Shown piece after piece: positions 20,363 to 29,138 of a stretch of DNA of 64,000 nucleotides. The position numbers were made by a program, and so were the translations under genes. Origin of the DNA: Pseudomonas azadiae (GTDB lineage Bacteria; Pseudomonadota; Gammaproteobacteria; Pseudomonadales; Pseudomonadaceae); NCBI RefSeq assembly GCF_019145355.1, contig NZ_JAHSTY010000001.1:3472001-3536000 (forward strand), read 5' to 3'. The number at the start of each line of letters is the position of its first letter. The stretch's first letter is position 1. Below the pieces are notes generated by a model. The model searched no databases, was not told where the DNA came from, and was given only the letters and a program-made list of their open reading frames with translations.

Positions 20363-21898
20363 TCAGGTGCTGCGGTTGGTAAAGCAGTGCAGGGCCTTCT
20401 CGATGCATTGGGCGGTTTTGCCGAAGGCTTGCACGGTAGTTTCCGAGAACGGCCCACCGCCCTGGTCAGCCACCATCAGCATCACCACCTTGCCGTTGCA
20501 ACTCAGCGAGCGCAGCAGCAGGTGTTCGCCGGTAAACAGGCGACGCAGGATCGGCGGCAGCAAGGCCGAGAACTGCGCATGGTTGTCAGGGTTGAGGCGC
20601 ACCTGGGCGGACTTTTCCAGCAGTCGCTGCAGCAGCGTGCTGTTGACTACGTCCAGGCTGAGGTTGGCGGCGTCCTTGGGCAGGCCGTCGACCTGATGCA
20701 CGCGCAAGGTGCTCTGGGCGCGATCGGTCATCAGCAGCATAACCCGCTGCATGCCGCTGGCCACCAAGGCCTCCTTGGCGCAGGTGGTCAGATGCATGGC
20801 GTTGGCAAAGCGGCTCGGCTCCACCAGCAGCTCGGTGCAATGCTTGCGCCACACAGCCAGGGACTCGGCGGTGGGCGGCGGCGCCGGCAGCAGGCCACGA
20901 TGGATCTTCTGCACGTGCCACGGCCAGATCAGCGACAGCGCCGGGTGCCAGAGGTCGGGCATCAACGTGGTGCGGGCGCTGGTGACGGCTTGTTGATGGA
21001 CCTGTTGCTGCACGTCGCCCAAGGGCTGTTGCAGGTACAGCGCAGTCAGGTACTGCCAACGCTCGGTGTGCGGGCAGGTCCAGGACTCCTGGGTCGACAT
21101 TGCCAGGCCGTTGGCCAGCAATACGGTATTGGCCGGCTGGTTCAGCCAGCGGCGCAGGTTGGGTTCGGCGTCGAGCAGTTGCTGATGGCGTAGCGGGTCG
21201 TCTTCGCGGGCGATATGCAGTGCCTTGACCAGCAAGCGTTGTTCGGTCAGCAGCAATTTATAGCCTTGAGATACCCAGATCGGCAGGTGCCAGGCTTCAG
21301 TCAGGCCGACGCACAGGTCCAGCAGGCGCACGCCGAACAATTCCTGCTCGACTTGGCGGGCGGGCTGGTTCTTGTGGATAACCCGCAGCTCCCATTCTTC
21401 CAAGAGCTTGGGGAAGGCAACCGCCATCGGCCACATCGGCGACAGAAACAGCAGGCTGCCCCAATGAATATCCTGCCACAGCCGCGCCAGGCGGCTGCCA
21501 AACAAACCGTTGGCTTGCTGCGAAGCATGCTGGCTCACCAGCAGCAATTGGCGCAGCGCCACCGGAATCTCGTGGGCCGGTACCGCAGGCAGGCGCGCCA
21601 GCAGTTCTTCGGCGCGCTTGAGGCCCAGGCGGTTAAGCGCCACTTCGAGGTTTTCCGCCGGTTCCGCCAGGCTGCCATGGGTGTGGCTGTTGGCCTCGCG
21701 GATCACGCTGAGCACAAGGGCCGGGCTGTCTTGCATCAGCTCGGCGATGTCCCGCAGCGAGCTGCGGCTGTCGCGGATGCCTTTGCACACGCGGTCGTGG
21801 CTGGCCTGGGGAACAGGCAGCAGTACCTCGTCCAGGCGCTTGATCCAAGCGGCGAGAGAAGTGGGTTTTGCAGTGGGAACTGTCGTTTCATTGGCCAT
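20363..21898 (-). CDS. HDOD domain-containing regulatory protein
   Basis: 511 aa from ATG 21898 (MANETTVPTAKPTS); the frame also has an ATG at 21931 with less support. Residues about 15-220 match the HDOD domain (LLPVPQASHDRVCKGIRDSR, IAELMQDSPALVLSVIREAN, RLGLKRAEELLARLP), a non-catalytic HD-related module found in bacterial signalling proteins. The C-terminal 150 residues resemble a GAF-like fold. No catalytic HD pair was seen. Output unknown; comparable pseudomonad proteins affect motility or stress. motA diverges upstream. Confidence 0.84.
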   Translation of the reverse strand: MANETTVPTAKPTSLAAWIKRLDEVLLPVPQASHDRVCKGIRDSRSSLRDIAELMQDSPALVLSVIREANSHTHGSLAEPAENLEVALNRLGLKRAEELLARLPAVPAHEIPVALRQLLLVSQHASQQANGLFGSRLARLWQDIHWGSLLFLSPMWPMAVAFPKLLEEWELRVIHKNQPARQVEQELFGVRLLDLCVGLTEAWHLPIWVSQGYKLLLTEQRLLVKALHIAREDDPLRHQQLLDAEPNLRRWLNQPANTVLLANGLAMSTQESWTCPHTERWQYLTALYLQQPLGDVQQQVHQQAVTSARTTLMPDLWHPALSLIWPWHVQKIHRGLLPAPPPTAESLAVWRKHCTELLVEPSRFANAMHLTTCAKEALVASGMQRVMLLMTDRAQSTLRVHQVDGLPKDAANLSLDVVNSTLLQRLLEKSAQVRLNPDNHAQFSALLPPILRRLFTGEHLLLRSLSCNGKVVMLMVADQGGGPFSETTVQAFGKTAQCIEKALHCFTNRST

Positions 21899-22064
21899 GG
21901 TGGGGGCGCGATCATCACTTGCTGTCAACACGCCCGGAGCGGGCCGAACTGGCTTTTCGCCTTAACGGGCTATAGTCTGGCGCAGTTTTGCCGATAAGAG
22001 GAACAAGAGTTTTCAGTTCCCTTAAATATGTCCATGAACCCGACGGCGCAAGTACTCATCTCCT

Positions 22065-22916
22065 ATGGCTAAAATTATCGGCATCATCGTCGTCATCGCA
22101 AGCGTGCTCGGTGGCTACGTCCTGTCCCACGGTAAAATTGCTGCGCTGGTCCAGCCCTTCGAAGTGCTGATCATCGGTGGTGCGGCGTTCGGCGCGTTCT
22201 TGCAGGCGAACCCTGGCTACATGACCATGCACGTGGTCAAAAAATCGCTGGCCATGTTCGGTTCGCGCTTCACCCACACCTTCTATCTGGAAGTGCTGGG
22301 CCTGGTCTACGAGATCCTTAACAAGAGCCGCCGCGAAGGCATGATGGCCATCGAGGCGGACATTGAAGACGCCGCGGCCAGCCCGATTTTCGCCAAGTAC
22401 CCGGCCGTGCTCAAAGATGAGCGCATGACCGCCTACATCTGTGATTACTTGCGCATCATGTCTTCCGGCAACATGGCCCCCCACGAGCTGGAAGGCCTGT
22501 TCGACATGGAACTGTTCAGCCTCAAAGAAGAGCTGGAACACCCTTCCCACGCCGTCACCGGTATCGCCGACGGCATGCCCGGCTTCGGTATCGTTGCGGC
22601 GGTACTCGGTATCGTGGTGACCATGGCGTCGCTGGGCGAAGGCGACCAGGCCGCCATCGGCATGCACGTAGGCGCGGCGTTGGTGGGTACCTTCTTCGGT
22701 ATTCTCGCGGCCTACGGCTTCTTCGGCCCCCTGGCGACCTCCCTGGCCCATGACGCCAAGGAAGAAATCAACCTGTACGAGTCGATCAAGGCCAGCCTGG
22801 TCGCTTCGGCTTCCGGCATGCCGCCATCGCTGGCGGTGGAGTTCGGTCGTAAGGTGTTGTACCCCAAGCACCGCCCAAGCTTCGCCGAGCTGGAACAAGC
22901 GGTCCGCGGTCGCTAA
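22065..22916 (+). CDS. motA: Flagellar motor stator protein MotA
   Basis: 283 aa, normal for MotA. Four membrane segments (residues 1-20, 30-50, about 170-190 and 200-220) and a large cytoplasmic loop with the charged residues that meet FliG. The proton-linked stator pair MotA/MotB drives flagellar rotation. The family blocks GGAAFGAFLQANP and GMPGFGIVAAVLGIVVTM are clear. motB follows after 3 nt, so they form an operon. Confidence 0.97.
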   Translation: MAKIIGIIVVIASVLGGYVLSHGKIAALVQPFEVLIIGGAAFGAFLQANPGYMTMHVVKKSLAMFGSRFTHTFYLEVLGLVYEILNKSRREGMMAIEADIEDAAASPIFAKYPAVLKDERMTAYICDYLRIMSSGNMAPHELEGLFDMELFSLKEELEHPSHAVTGIADGMPGFGIVAAVLGIVVTMASLGEGDQAAIGMHVGAALVGTFFGILAAYGFFGPLATSLAHDAKEEINLYESIKASLVASASGMPPSLAVEFGRKVLYPKHRPSFAELEQAVRGR

Positions 22917-22919
22917 GCC

Positions 22920-23939
22920 ATGGAAAACAACCAGCCGATAATCATCAAGCGCGTCAAGCGCTTCGCTGCGGGGCACCACGGCGGCGCCTGGAAAATCGCC
23001 TTCGCCGACTTTGCGACGGCGATGATGGCGTTCTTTCTGGTGCTGTGGCTGATGTCCACCGCCACGCCGGAACAGAAGATCGCCATCGCCGGCTACTTCA
23101 AAGACCCGATTGGCTTTTCGGAAAGCGGCACGCCTTTCGTGATCGACCTGGGCGGTTCGCCGCAGTTGGCGCCTGAACGCACCATCAACCCGGAAGTGCA
23201 GACCGAGTCGCCGCAGGAAAAAATCCCGATCGAGCGCGATACTGTGGAATCGATGGCCGAGCAGGTCGAGCAGGAACGCCTTGAGCTGTTGCTGCAGGAA
23301 CTGCAGAACAAGGTCGAGGAAAACCCGCAACTGCTGAAGTTCAAGGATCAGATTTCGTTCGAGATCACCCCGGACGGTTTGCGCATCCAGATTACCGACG
23401 CCGCCAACCGGCCGATGTTCGATTCCGGCAGTGCGCGCTTGAAACCGTACTTTGAAGACATCCTGCTGGCCATGGCCGACACCATCAAGGCGGTGCCGAA
23501 CAAGATCAGCATCAGCGGCCATACCGACGCCAAGCCCTACTCGGGCCAGGGCGACTTCGGCAACTGGGAACTCTCGGCCAACCGCGCCAACGCCGCACGC
23601 CGTGCGTTGGTGGCCGGCAGCTACCCGGACCCGCAAGTGGCGCGCGTGGTGGGGTTTGCGTCTTCGCAGCTGTTTGACGCGAAGGACCCGTTCAACCCGA
23701 TCAATCGGCGTATCGACATCGTGGTGCTGACCAAAAAGGCCCAGCGTGCGATCGAAGGTGATCAGCCGCCGTCACCGCAACCGACCCCAGGCGCGGGCGC
23801 GCCGGGCGAAGTGCCCGCCGACCCGAACGCCATTCCCCCAGGGCAGGAGCCGTTGCCGGCGCATGAACTGCGCCAGAAGCTGAATCTGTTTGATGATGGC
23901 GGGGTGAAGGATCCTACGGCGCCTGGTACGGGGTCGTAG
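22920..23939 (+). CDS. motB: Flagellar motor stator protein MotB
   Basis: 339 aa. A single membrane helix after a basic N-terminus (KRVKRFAAGHHGGAWKIAFADFATAMMAFF), carrying the proton-accepting Asp in FADFATAMMA. The C-terminal OmpA-like domain binds peptidoglycan (GHTDAKPYSGQGDFGNWELSANRA). The last ~50 residues are rich in Pro and Gly. It is 3 nt after motA and is followed by a terminator. Confidence 0.97.
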   Translation: MENNQPIIIKRVKRFAAGHHGGAWKIAFADFATAMMAFFLVLWLMSTATPEQKIAIAGYFKDPIGFSESGTPFVIDLGGSPQLAPERTINPEVQTESPQEKIPIERDTVESMAEQVEQERLELLLQELQNKVEENPQLLKFKDQISFEITPDGLRIQITDAANRPMFDSGSARLKPYFEDILLAMADTIKAVPNKISISGHTDAKPYSGQGDFGNWELSANRANAARRALVAGSYPDPQVARVVGFASSQLFDAKDPFNPINRRIDIVVLTKKAQRAIEGDQPPSPQPTPGAGAPGEVPADPNAIPPGQEPLPAHELRQKLNLFDDGGVKDPTAPGTGS

Positions 23940-23957
23940 AACACTAGCGACAATTTC

Positions 23958-23997
23958 AACTGAAAACGCTCCGACTCATCGGGGCGTTTTCAGTTCT
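23958..23997 (+). terminator. Terminator after motB (possibly bidirectional)
   Basis: AACTGAAAACGC and GCGTTTTCAGTT form a 12-bp stem around a short loop, with A-rich and T-rich sides, so it may stop both motB and the convergent pemK-like transcript. Confidence 0.8.
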
Positions 23998-23999
23998 GG

Positions 24000-24395
24000 C
24001 TAGAGCGGGAGGTAGGCTTTGACACCACTGATCACTCCTCGCATGTCGTCGGTACACAGGCGTGGTACGAAGTATTCTCGCCCTTTGGATCGGCTTTTTC
24101 TATGGAGCTTGTCGAGGCGCTCGAAGCTTACGGTGTAAATCATGTCGCACTTCACCCACAGTTCTTTGTAGCCATCAGATTGAAGTGGGTTAGTACGTAA
24201 TAAGTGGTGCCAGTCGTGCTGTACCTCAGGTGCGGTAGAGGAGATCGGCACCACCGTGCAGAGCTTGCGATTGTGCGTAGTGGTAGGAGATATCACTACG
24301 ACTTTGCGGATTTTGAGCATTTCTGGTGCGACGAAACCTCGCGTGAAGTCGCAAAGGAGCACGTCGCCCTGTTTGGGGTGATAGTAAAGAGCCAA
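24000..24395 (-). CDS. PemK/MazF-family toxin, no antitoxin gene visible
   Basis: 131 aa from TTG 24395; an in-frame TAA two codons upstream fixes the region. The PemK/MazF fold is recognisable: the start PKQGDVLLCDF, the strand KIRKVVVISPTTTHN, and CTVVPISSTAP. The family cleaves mRNA and is normally neutralised by a small antitoxin encoded just upstream. Here the upstream 286 nt have no antitoxin-like frame, and the downstream side is motB. The C-terminus is longer than in MazF (IYTVSFERLDKLHRKSRS then VPRLCTDDMRGV). Base composition is lower in G+C than the neighbours, suggesting transfer. Function as an active toxin is uncertain. Confidence 0.75.
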   Translation of the reverse strand: MALYYHPKQGDVLLCDFTRGFVAPEMLKIRKVVVISPTTTHNRKLCTVVPISSTAPEVQHDWHHLLRTNPLQSDGYKELWVKCDMIYTVSFERLDKLHRKSRSKGREYFVPRLCTDDMRGVISGVKAYLPL

Positions 24396-24410
24396 TCGTT
24401 AACGCCCCAC

Positions 24411-24440
24411 AAAAAGCAAAGCCGCCCGAAGGCGGCTTCA
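24411..24440 (-). terminator. Rho-independent terminator upstream of the pemK-like gene
   Basis: On the minus strand an 8-bp stem AAGCCGCC / GGCGGCTT closes a TTCG loop and is followed by TGCTTTTT. It stands between a promoter at 24538-24566 and the toxin start. Confidence 0.88.
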
Positions 24441-24531
24441 TTCGACACGCAGTGGAGCTTGCTTCGCCCCTTCTGCGCCGCTGGATCAACCCCGAAAAGG
24501 ATCCAGACTCCTGCCAGCTTGCGCTGGTGAC
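24411..24531 (-). ncRNA. Candidate small RNA or attenuated leader between rsgA and pemK
   Basis: A good promoter (TTGAAT, 17 nt, CATAAT) and a strong terminator define a transcript of about 120 nt on the minus strand with no convincing coding frame. Inside are hairpins CCAGC-GCAA-GCTGG (24514-24527) and GGATC with GATCC (24484-24503). It could act as a free RNA, or the terminator could attenuate the toxin gene 16 nt further on. Inferred from sequence signals only. Confidence 0.5.
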
Positions 24532-24537
24532 GGGGAG

Positions 24538-24566
24538 ATTATGAGCATCAGACGTTTCGAATTCAA
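24538..24566 (-). promoter_or_regulatory. Sigma-70 promoter of the candidate RNA
   Basis: Minus-strand -35 TTGAAT (24561-24566) and -10 CATAAT (24538-24543) with a 17-nt spacer. Start site predicted near 24531. Confidence 0.6.
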
Positions 24567-24681
24567 GCTGGCTTGCGTCGACGCGCCACCCAGTTGTGTC
24601 GAATTCTTGATGCCGGCGCCCGTTAAATCAATGGATAAGGGCGCTTTGTGATGCCATTTATATGTATCAGGAAATGGCCGC

Positions 24682-25713
24682 TCAGTAACTGCTCTCCGGC
24701 AAACTCGCAATAATCGACCGATAGCTGTTCATCCGCTGCTGCTGCACGCGGCCGTCTTCCAGCGCCTTGAGCAATGCACAGCCCGGCTCGCGGTCGTGCT
24801 TGCAGTCGCGGAAGCGGCAGGTGCCGATCAGGTCGTTGAACTCGATGAAGCCCGCTTCCACATCACTGCGGCTGACGTGGCCCAGGCCGAATTCACGGAT
24901 ACCGGGGGAGTCGATCAACTCGCCGCCGCCCGGGAAGTGGAACAACCGCGCGGTGGTGGTGGTGTGGGTGCCCTGGCCGGACAGTTCCGACAGCGGGCCG
25001 ACGCGGGTGTCGACTTCCGGCAGCAGGCTGTTGACCAGCGAGGATTTACCCACGCCCGACTGGCCGACAAACACGCTGATGCGTCCGTCCAACTGCTGTT
25101 GCAGCTGTTCCATGCCGTTGCCGTGGTGCGCGGAGACTTCCAGCACCGGGTAACCGAGGGTGCGGTATACCGCGAGCAAGGCATTGAGCGCCGGGGCGTT
25201 CTGCGCATCGATCAGGTCGAATTTGTTCAGCAGCAACAGCGGGCGAATGCCGGCATGCTCGGCCGCGACCAGGTAGCGGTCGATCAGGTTGGCATGCGGC
25301 TCGGGCAGTGGTGCGAACACGATCACGATCATGTCGACGTTGGCCGCCACCGGCTTGAGCTGCCCGCGGCTGTCGGGGCGGCGCAGTTCGGTGGTGCGCG
25401 GCAACTGGGCGACGATCACCCCGATGCCCTGGTTGCCTGCACGCCAGACGACTTTGTCGCCGGTGACCAGGGCCGGCAGGTTGGCACGCAAGTGGCAACG
25501 AGAAACCGAGCCCGCGAGTTCGCCTTCGAGTGCCTCGACTTCGACCTGCACACCGAAGTGCGCGATCACCAGGCCCGTTTGTTCGGGCCCCAAGTCGCCG
25601 CCCTCGAGCGCTTCCACGGCGGAGGATTCACGTTTGGCGGCGCGCGCGGCGCGCTCACCCTGAATCTTTTCGATGCGCCAGTTTTGGCGACGATTGAGCT
25701 GGCGTTTGGCCAT
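24682..25713 (-). CDS. rsgA: Ribosome small subunit-dependent GTPase RsgA
   Basis: 343 aa from ATG 25713 ([16 protein letters not shown]). A circularly permuted GTPase that helps mature the 30S subunit. Order seen: OB fold, then G4 NKFD, G1 [15 protein letters not shown]3 [10 protein letters not shown], and a C-terminal zinc-binding region (C-x4-C-x-H-x5-C in [14 protein letters not shown]). Next to orn, as in many gammaproteobacteria, but divergently transcribed. Confidence 0.96.
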   Translation of the reverse strand: MAKRQLNRRQNWRIEKIQGERAARAAKRESSAVEALEGGDLGPEQTGLVIAHFGVQVEVEALEGELAGSVSRCHLRANLPALVTGDKVVWRAGNQGIGVIVAQLPRTTELRRPDSRGQLKPVAANVDMIVIVFAPLPEPHANLIDRYLVAAEHAGIRPLLLLNKFDLIDAQNAPALNALLAVYRTLGYPVLEVSAHHGNGMEQLQQQLDGRISVFVGQSGVGKSSLVNSLLPEVDTRVGPLSELSGQGTHTTTTARLFHFPGGGELIDSPGIREFGLGHVSRSDVEAGFIEFNDLIGTCRFRDCKHDREPGCALLKALEDGRVQQQRMNSYRSIIASLPESSY

Positions 25714-25822
25714 TGGTGTTCCGTGTCGATAATGCAAAAGTTTAGGTGAAACGGTCGCGAGTCTAGCACGGCCCCGCCTGCTAAACTGCGCAGCTACGCC
25801 AAGGTGCCAAGAGAATCAAACC

Positions 25823-26365
25823 ATGCAAAACCCACAGAACCTGATTTGGATCGATCTGGAAATGACCGGTCTGAACCCTGACACCGACGTCATCATCGAG
25901 ATGGCGACCATTGTCACCGACAGCAACCTCAATACCTTGGCCGAAGGTCCGGTGATCGCCATCCATCACAGTGATGAAGTGCTGGCGACCATGGATGAAT
26001 GGAACACCCGCACCCACGGCAACTCCGGCCTGACCCAGCGCGTGCGCGACAGTCGCATCAGCATGGCCGAAGCCGAAGCCGAAACCATCGCCTTCCTGGA
26101 AAAATGGGTGCCGAAGGGCAAGTCGCCAATCTGCGGCAACAGCATCTGCCAGGATCGCCGCTTCCTCTATACCCACATGAAGGCGCTGGAAAGTTACTTC
26201 CACTATCGCAACCTGGACGTGTCGACGTTGAAGGAGCTGGCTGCACGCTGGGCGCCAGAAGTTAAAGATAGCTTCCATAAAGGCAGCACGCATTTGGCGC
26301 TGGATGATATTCGCGAGTCGATTGCCGAGTTGCAGCATTATCGCAAGCACTTTATCAAGGCTTGA
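25823..26365 (+). CDS. orn: Oligoribonuclease Orn
   Basis: 180 aa. A DEDDh 3'-5' exonuclease that clears 2- to 5-nt RNAs, including pGpG from cyclic-di-GMP breakdown in pseudomonads. Motifs: [13 protein letters not shown] (DxE), the [10 protein letters not shown] middle Asp, and a C-terminal H-x4-D in HLALDD. Complete. Divergent from rsgA; a long hairpin repeat follows 20 nt after the stop. Confidence 0.97.
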   Translation: MQNPQNLIWIDLEMTGLNPDTDVIIEMATIVTDSNLNTLAEGPVIAIHHSDEVLATMDEWNTRTHGNSGLTQRVRDSRISMAEAEAETIAFLEKWVPKGKSPICGNSICQDRRFLYTHMKALESYFHYRNLDVSTLKELAARWAPEVKDSFHKGSTHLALDDIRESIAELQHYRKHFIKA

Positions 26366-26384
26366 TTCGCTTCTTGTCGGTCCT

Positions 26385-26518
26385 TGTAGTGAGCGGGCTT
26401 GCCCCGCGCCGGGTGGCGAAGCCGCCCCAATAACGACACCCCCGAGTTCCAGATAGAACCAGGTCGCCTGGTTTGGGGCGGCTTCGCCACCCAGCGCGGG
26501 GCAAGCCCGCTCACTACA
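26385..26518. repeat. Long-hairpin repeat, class C
   Basis: Arms of about 42 nt: TGTAGTGAGCGGGCTTGCCC at the left and its complement at the right, continuing as CGCGCCGGGTGGCGAAGCCG and the reverse match. The core resembles the interior of the 18361-18553 element (the loop segments GCCTGGTTTGGGG are shared), but without the TAGGTATCTACACA ends. It fills most of the orn to TRIC-family gap and its right end abuts the next gene's ribosome site. Confidence 0.9.
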
Positions 26519-26538
26519 CCATCGCAAGGATCGCCCTC

Positions 26539-27153
26539 ATGCTGCTGATGCTCTACCTCATCGCCATCACCGCCGAAGCCATGACCGGTGCCCTGTCGGC
26601 CGGGCGTCGCGGCATGGATTGGTTTGGCGTGGTGCTGATCGCTTGCGTGACGGCGTTGGGCGGCGGTTCGGTGCGCGACGTGCTGTTGGGGCATTATCCG
26701 CTGACCTGGGTCAAGCACCCGGAATACCTGGTGCTGACCTCCATCGCTGCGCTGGTGACGATCTTCGCCGCGCCGCTTATGCGGCATCTGCGCTCACTCT
26801 TTCTGGCGCTGGACGCCGTGGGCCTGGTGGCTTTCACGCTGATCGGCTGCATGACCGCCCTGGAAATGGGCCACGGTATGTTGGTAGCGTCGGTCAGTGG
26901 CGTGATCACCGGCGTGTTCGGCGGCATCCTGCGGGATATCTTCTGCAACGACATCCCGCTGATCTTCCGCCGCGAGCTGTACGCCAGCGTGTCGTTCCTC
27001 GCCGCCTGGTTCTACCTGCTGTGCCTGTACCTGGAACTGCCTGGCGAACAAGCCATCCTGCTGACATTGTTCAGTGGGTTTCTACTGCGCCTGCTGGCGA
27101 TCCGTTTTCACTGGGAAATGCCCAAGTTTGTCTACAACGACGACGTTCACTGA
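26539..27153 (+). CDS. TRIC-like/UPF0126 inner-membrane protein
   Basis: 204 aa from ATG 26539 with AAGGAT upstream; the frame extends further into the class C repeat, but that part is not protein-like. About seven hydrophobic segments, and two internally repeated halves each with a glycine-rich motif: GGGSVRDVLLG and GGILRDIFCN. This is the signature of the UPF0126/TRIC family, relatives of the trimeric intracellular cation channels; some bacterial members conduct K+. Substrate here is unknown. Converges on queG with a 7-nt overlap. Confidence 0.86.
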   Translation: MLLMLYLIAITAEAMTGALSAGRRGMDWFGVVLIACVTALGGGSVRDVLLGHYPLTWVKHPEYLVLTSIAALVTIFAAPLMRHLRSLFLALDAVGLVAFTLIGCMTALEMGHGMLVASVSGVITGVFGGILRDIFCNDIPLIFRRELYASVSFLAAWFYLLCLYLELPGEQAILLTLFSGFLLRLLAIRFHWEMPKFVYNDDVH

Positions 27154-28214
27154 CGCACGGCGTGCTGGTTCAGTGCCCATTCCACATGTTCGCGCACCAG
27201 TTCCGACGGGTAGTCACGGCGCGCCTTCAAGGCTTCCAGCACCGGAATGCTTGATGGCGCATTGCCCAGGCCCACGGCGAGGTTGCGCAGCCAGCGCTCA
27301 TAACCGGCGCGACGCAGGGGCGAGCCTTCGGTGTTGCTGAGGAATTTATCCTCGTCCCACATGAACAATTCGGCCAGTTGCGCATTGTCCAGATTGTGCC
27401 GCGGCTTGAAATCGCCTTCGGCGGTGGATCGGGCGAAACGATTCCATGGGCAAACGATCTGACAGTCATCGCAACCGAACACGCGGTTACCGATCAATGG
27501 GCGCAGGTCCTCGGGGATTGCGCTTTTGAGCTCGATGGTCAGGTAGGAAATGCAGCGCCGCGCATCGAGCACATAAGGGCCGACGAAGGCATTGGTGGGG
27601 CAGATGTCCAGGCAGGCGGTGCAGCGCCCGCAATGTTCGGTGCCGTGGGGCGGGTCGACCGGCAACGGCAAGTCGACAAACAGTTCGCTGAGGAAAAAAT
27701 AACTGCCGGCCTTGCGATTGAGTACCAGGGTATTTTTACCGATCCAGCCCAGGCCGGCTTGCTCGGCAATGGCTTTTTCCAGCACCGGCGCGCTGTCGAC
27801 GAAGGCGCGAAAGCCAAAGGGGCCGATGTGGGCCTGGATGCGGTCCGCCAGTTGCTGCACGCGCTTGCGGATCAGCTTGTGGTAGTCGCGGCCCAAGGCA
27901 TAGCGCGAAACATAGGCTTTTTCCGGCTGGGCCAGCCGTTGCGCCATGTGCGTGTCGCCGGGCAGGTAATCCATGCGCAGCGAGACTACGCGCAACGTGC
28001 CCGGCACCAGCTCATCGGGGTGGGAGCGTTTGCTGCCATGGGCGCCCATGTAGTCCATTTCGCCGTGGTAACCCGCGTCGAGCCAGCGTTGCAGGTGCTG
28101 TTCGTGCTCGGCCAGGTCCAGGCCGCTGATGCCGACTTGTTGAAAGCCCAGCTCGCGGCCCCAGTCTTTGATCGATTGGGCGAGGGCGGGCAGATCGGTG
28201 GTGATGGCAGGCAT
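27147..28214 (-). CDS. queG: Epoxyqueuosine reductase QueG
   Basis: 355 aa from ATG 28214 (MPAITTDLPALAQSIKDWG); longer in-frame starts run into the nnrD gene. QueG reduces epoxyqueuosine in tRNA to queuosine using a cobalamin and two 4Fe-4S clusters. Both ferredoxin-like clusters are visible: CGRCTACLDICP and CDDCQIVCPWN. A HEAT-like C-terminus follows (RNLAVGLGNAP). Divergent from nnrD with a 63-nt gap. Confidence 0.95.
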   Translation of the reverse strand: MPAITTDLPALAQSIKDWGRELGFQQVGISGLDLAEHEQHLQRWLDAGYHGEMDYMGAHGSKRSHPDELVPGTLRVVSLRMDYLPGDTHMAQRLAQPEKAYVSRYALGRDYHKLIRKRVQQLADRIQAHIGPFGFRAFVDSAPVLEKAIAEQAGLGWIGKNTLVLNRKAGSYFFLSELFVDLPLPVDPPHGTEHCGRCTACLDICPTNAFVGPYVLDARRCISYLTIELKSAIPEDLRPLIGNRVFGCDDCQIVCPWNRFARSTAEGDFKPRHNLDNAQLAELFMWDEDKFLSNTEGSPLRRAGYERWLRNLAVGLGNAPSSIPVLEALKARRDYPSELVREHVEWALNQHAVRQ

Positions 28215-28277
28215 GAGACAAGGGAAACCGCAGGTTAGATAGGTATAATTCTGCCAGACATCGGAGCTTGAAGACGC

Positions 28278-29138
28278 ATGCCGCAGACAAAACACGCAAT
28301 AACCGACGTACAGCGCCTTTTGCACGGCCATTTGCCGCAACTGGCTGCACGTTCCCCGGACGCTCATAAAGGCCAGTTCGGCCACCTGCTGGTCATTGGC
28401 GGTGACCGTGGCCTCGGCGGCGCGGCCCTGTTAAGCGCCGAAAGTGCCTTGCGCAGTGGCGCGGGCATGGTGTCGCTGGCGACCCGCATCGAGCATGTTC
28501 CCGCTGCGTTGGCGCGTTTGCCGGAAGTCATGAGCGTGGGGGTGAGTTCGGCCAATCAATTGATGGGCTTGCTGGAAAAGATCTCGGTCATTGTGATCGG
28601 GCCCGGCCTGGGTGACGCTTCCTGGGGTAAAAGCCTGCTGTCCGTCGCCGCGAACGCGCAACAACCGCAAGTCTGGGACGCCGACGCCTTGAACCAGTTG
28701 GCGACCGGCAGCGTCAGTCTGCCGGCCAACTGCGTGATCACTCCGCATCCAGGCGAAGCCGCGCGCTTGTTGGGCATCTCGACGGCCGAGGTTCAGGCCG
28801 ATCGCCTTAAGGTGGCGCGCGCGTTGAGCCAGACCTTCAACGCAGTGGCTATCCTCAAGGGCGCTGGCAGTTTGATCGCCAGCCCGGACGGACGTGTTTC
28901 ACGATGTGACCAAGGCCATCCGGCGATGGCCACGGCTGGGCTGGGCGACGTGTTGGCCGGGCTGGTCGGCGCACTGCTGGCCCAGGGCATGCCCGCCTAT
29001 GAAGCAAGCTGCCTGGCGGTGTGGTTGCACGCCACGGCGGGGGAGCGCCAGGGCACCTTTGGTCGCGGCCTCGCCGCCAGCGACCTGATACCTGCCATTC
29101 GTCAACTGCTGGAGGAACAGTCGCCGTGTCTGAAGTAA
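28278..29138 (+). CDS. nnrD: ADP-dependent NAD(P)H-hydrate dehydratase NnrD
   Basis: 286 aa. It repairs damaged NAD(P)H hydrates with ADP. The carbohydrate-kinase-like domain is recognisable by GHLLVIGGDRGLGGAALL, VIGPGLG, and GHPAMATAGLGDVLAGLVG. The gene codes for the dehydratase half only; the epimerase half, fused in E. coli YjeF, must be elsewhere in the genome. First gene of the long series; the tsaE start overlaps its end by 13 nt. Confidence 0.94.
   Translation: MPQTKHAITDVQRLLHGHLPQLAARSPDAHKGQFGHLLVIGGDRGLGGAALLSAESALRSGAGMVSLATRIEHVPAALARLPEVMSVGVSSANQLMGLLEKISVIVIGPGLGDASWGKSLLSVAANAQQPQVWDADALNQLATGSVSLPANCVITPHPGEAARLLGISTAEVQADRLKVARALSQTFNAVAILKGAGSLIASPDGRVSRCDQGHPAMATAGLGDVLAGLVGALLAQGMPAYEASCLAVWLHATAGERQGTFGRGLAASDLIPAIRQLLEEQSPCLK

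Noticed and set aside
24486-24710. 74-aa minus-strand frame as a possible antitoxin for the PemK-like protein
   Set aside because: It overlaps the rsgA end and includes the candidate promoter and hairpins; no antitoxin-like features.
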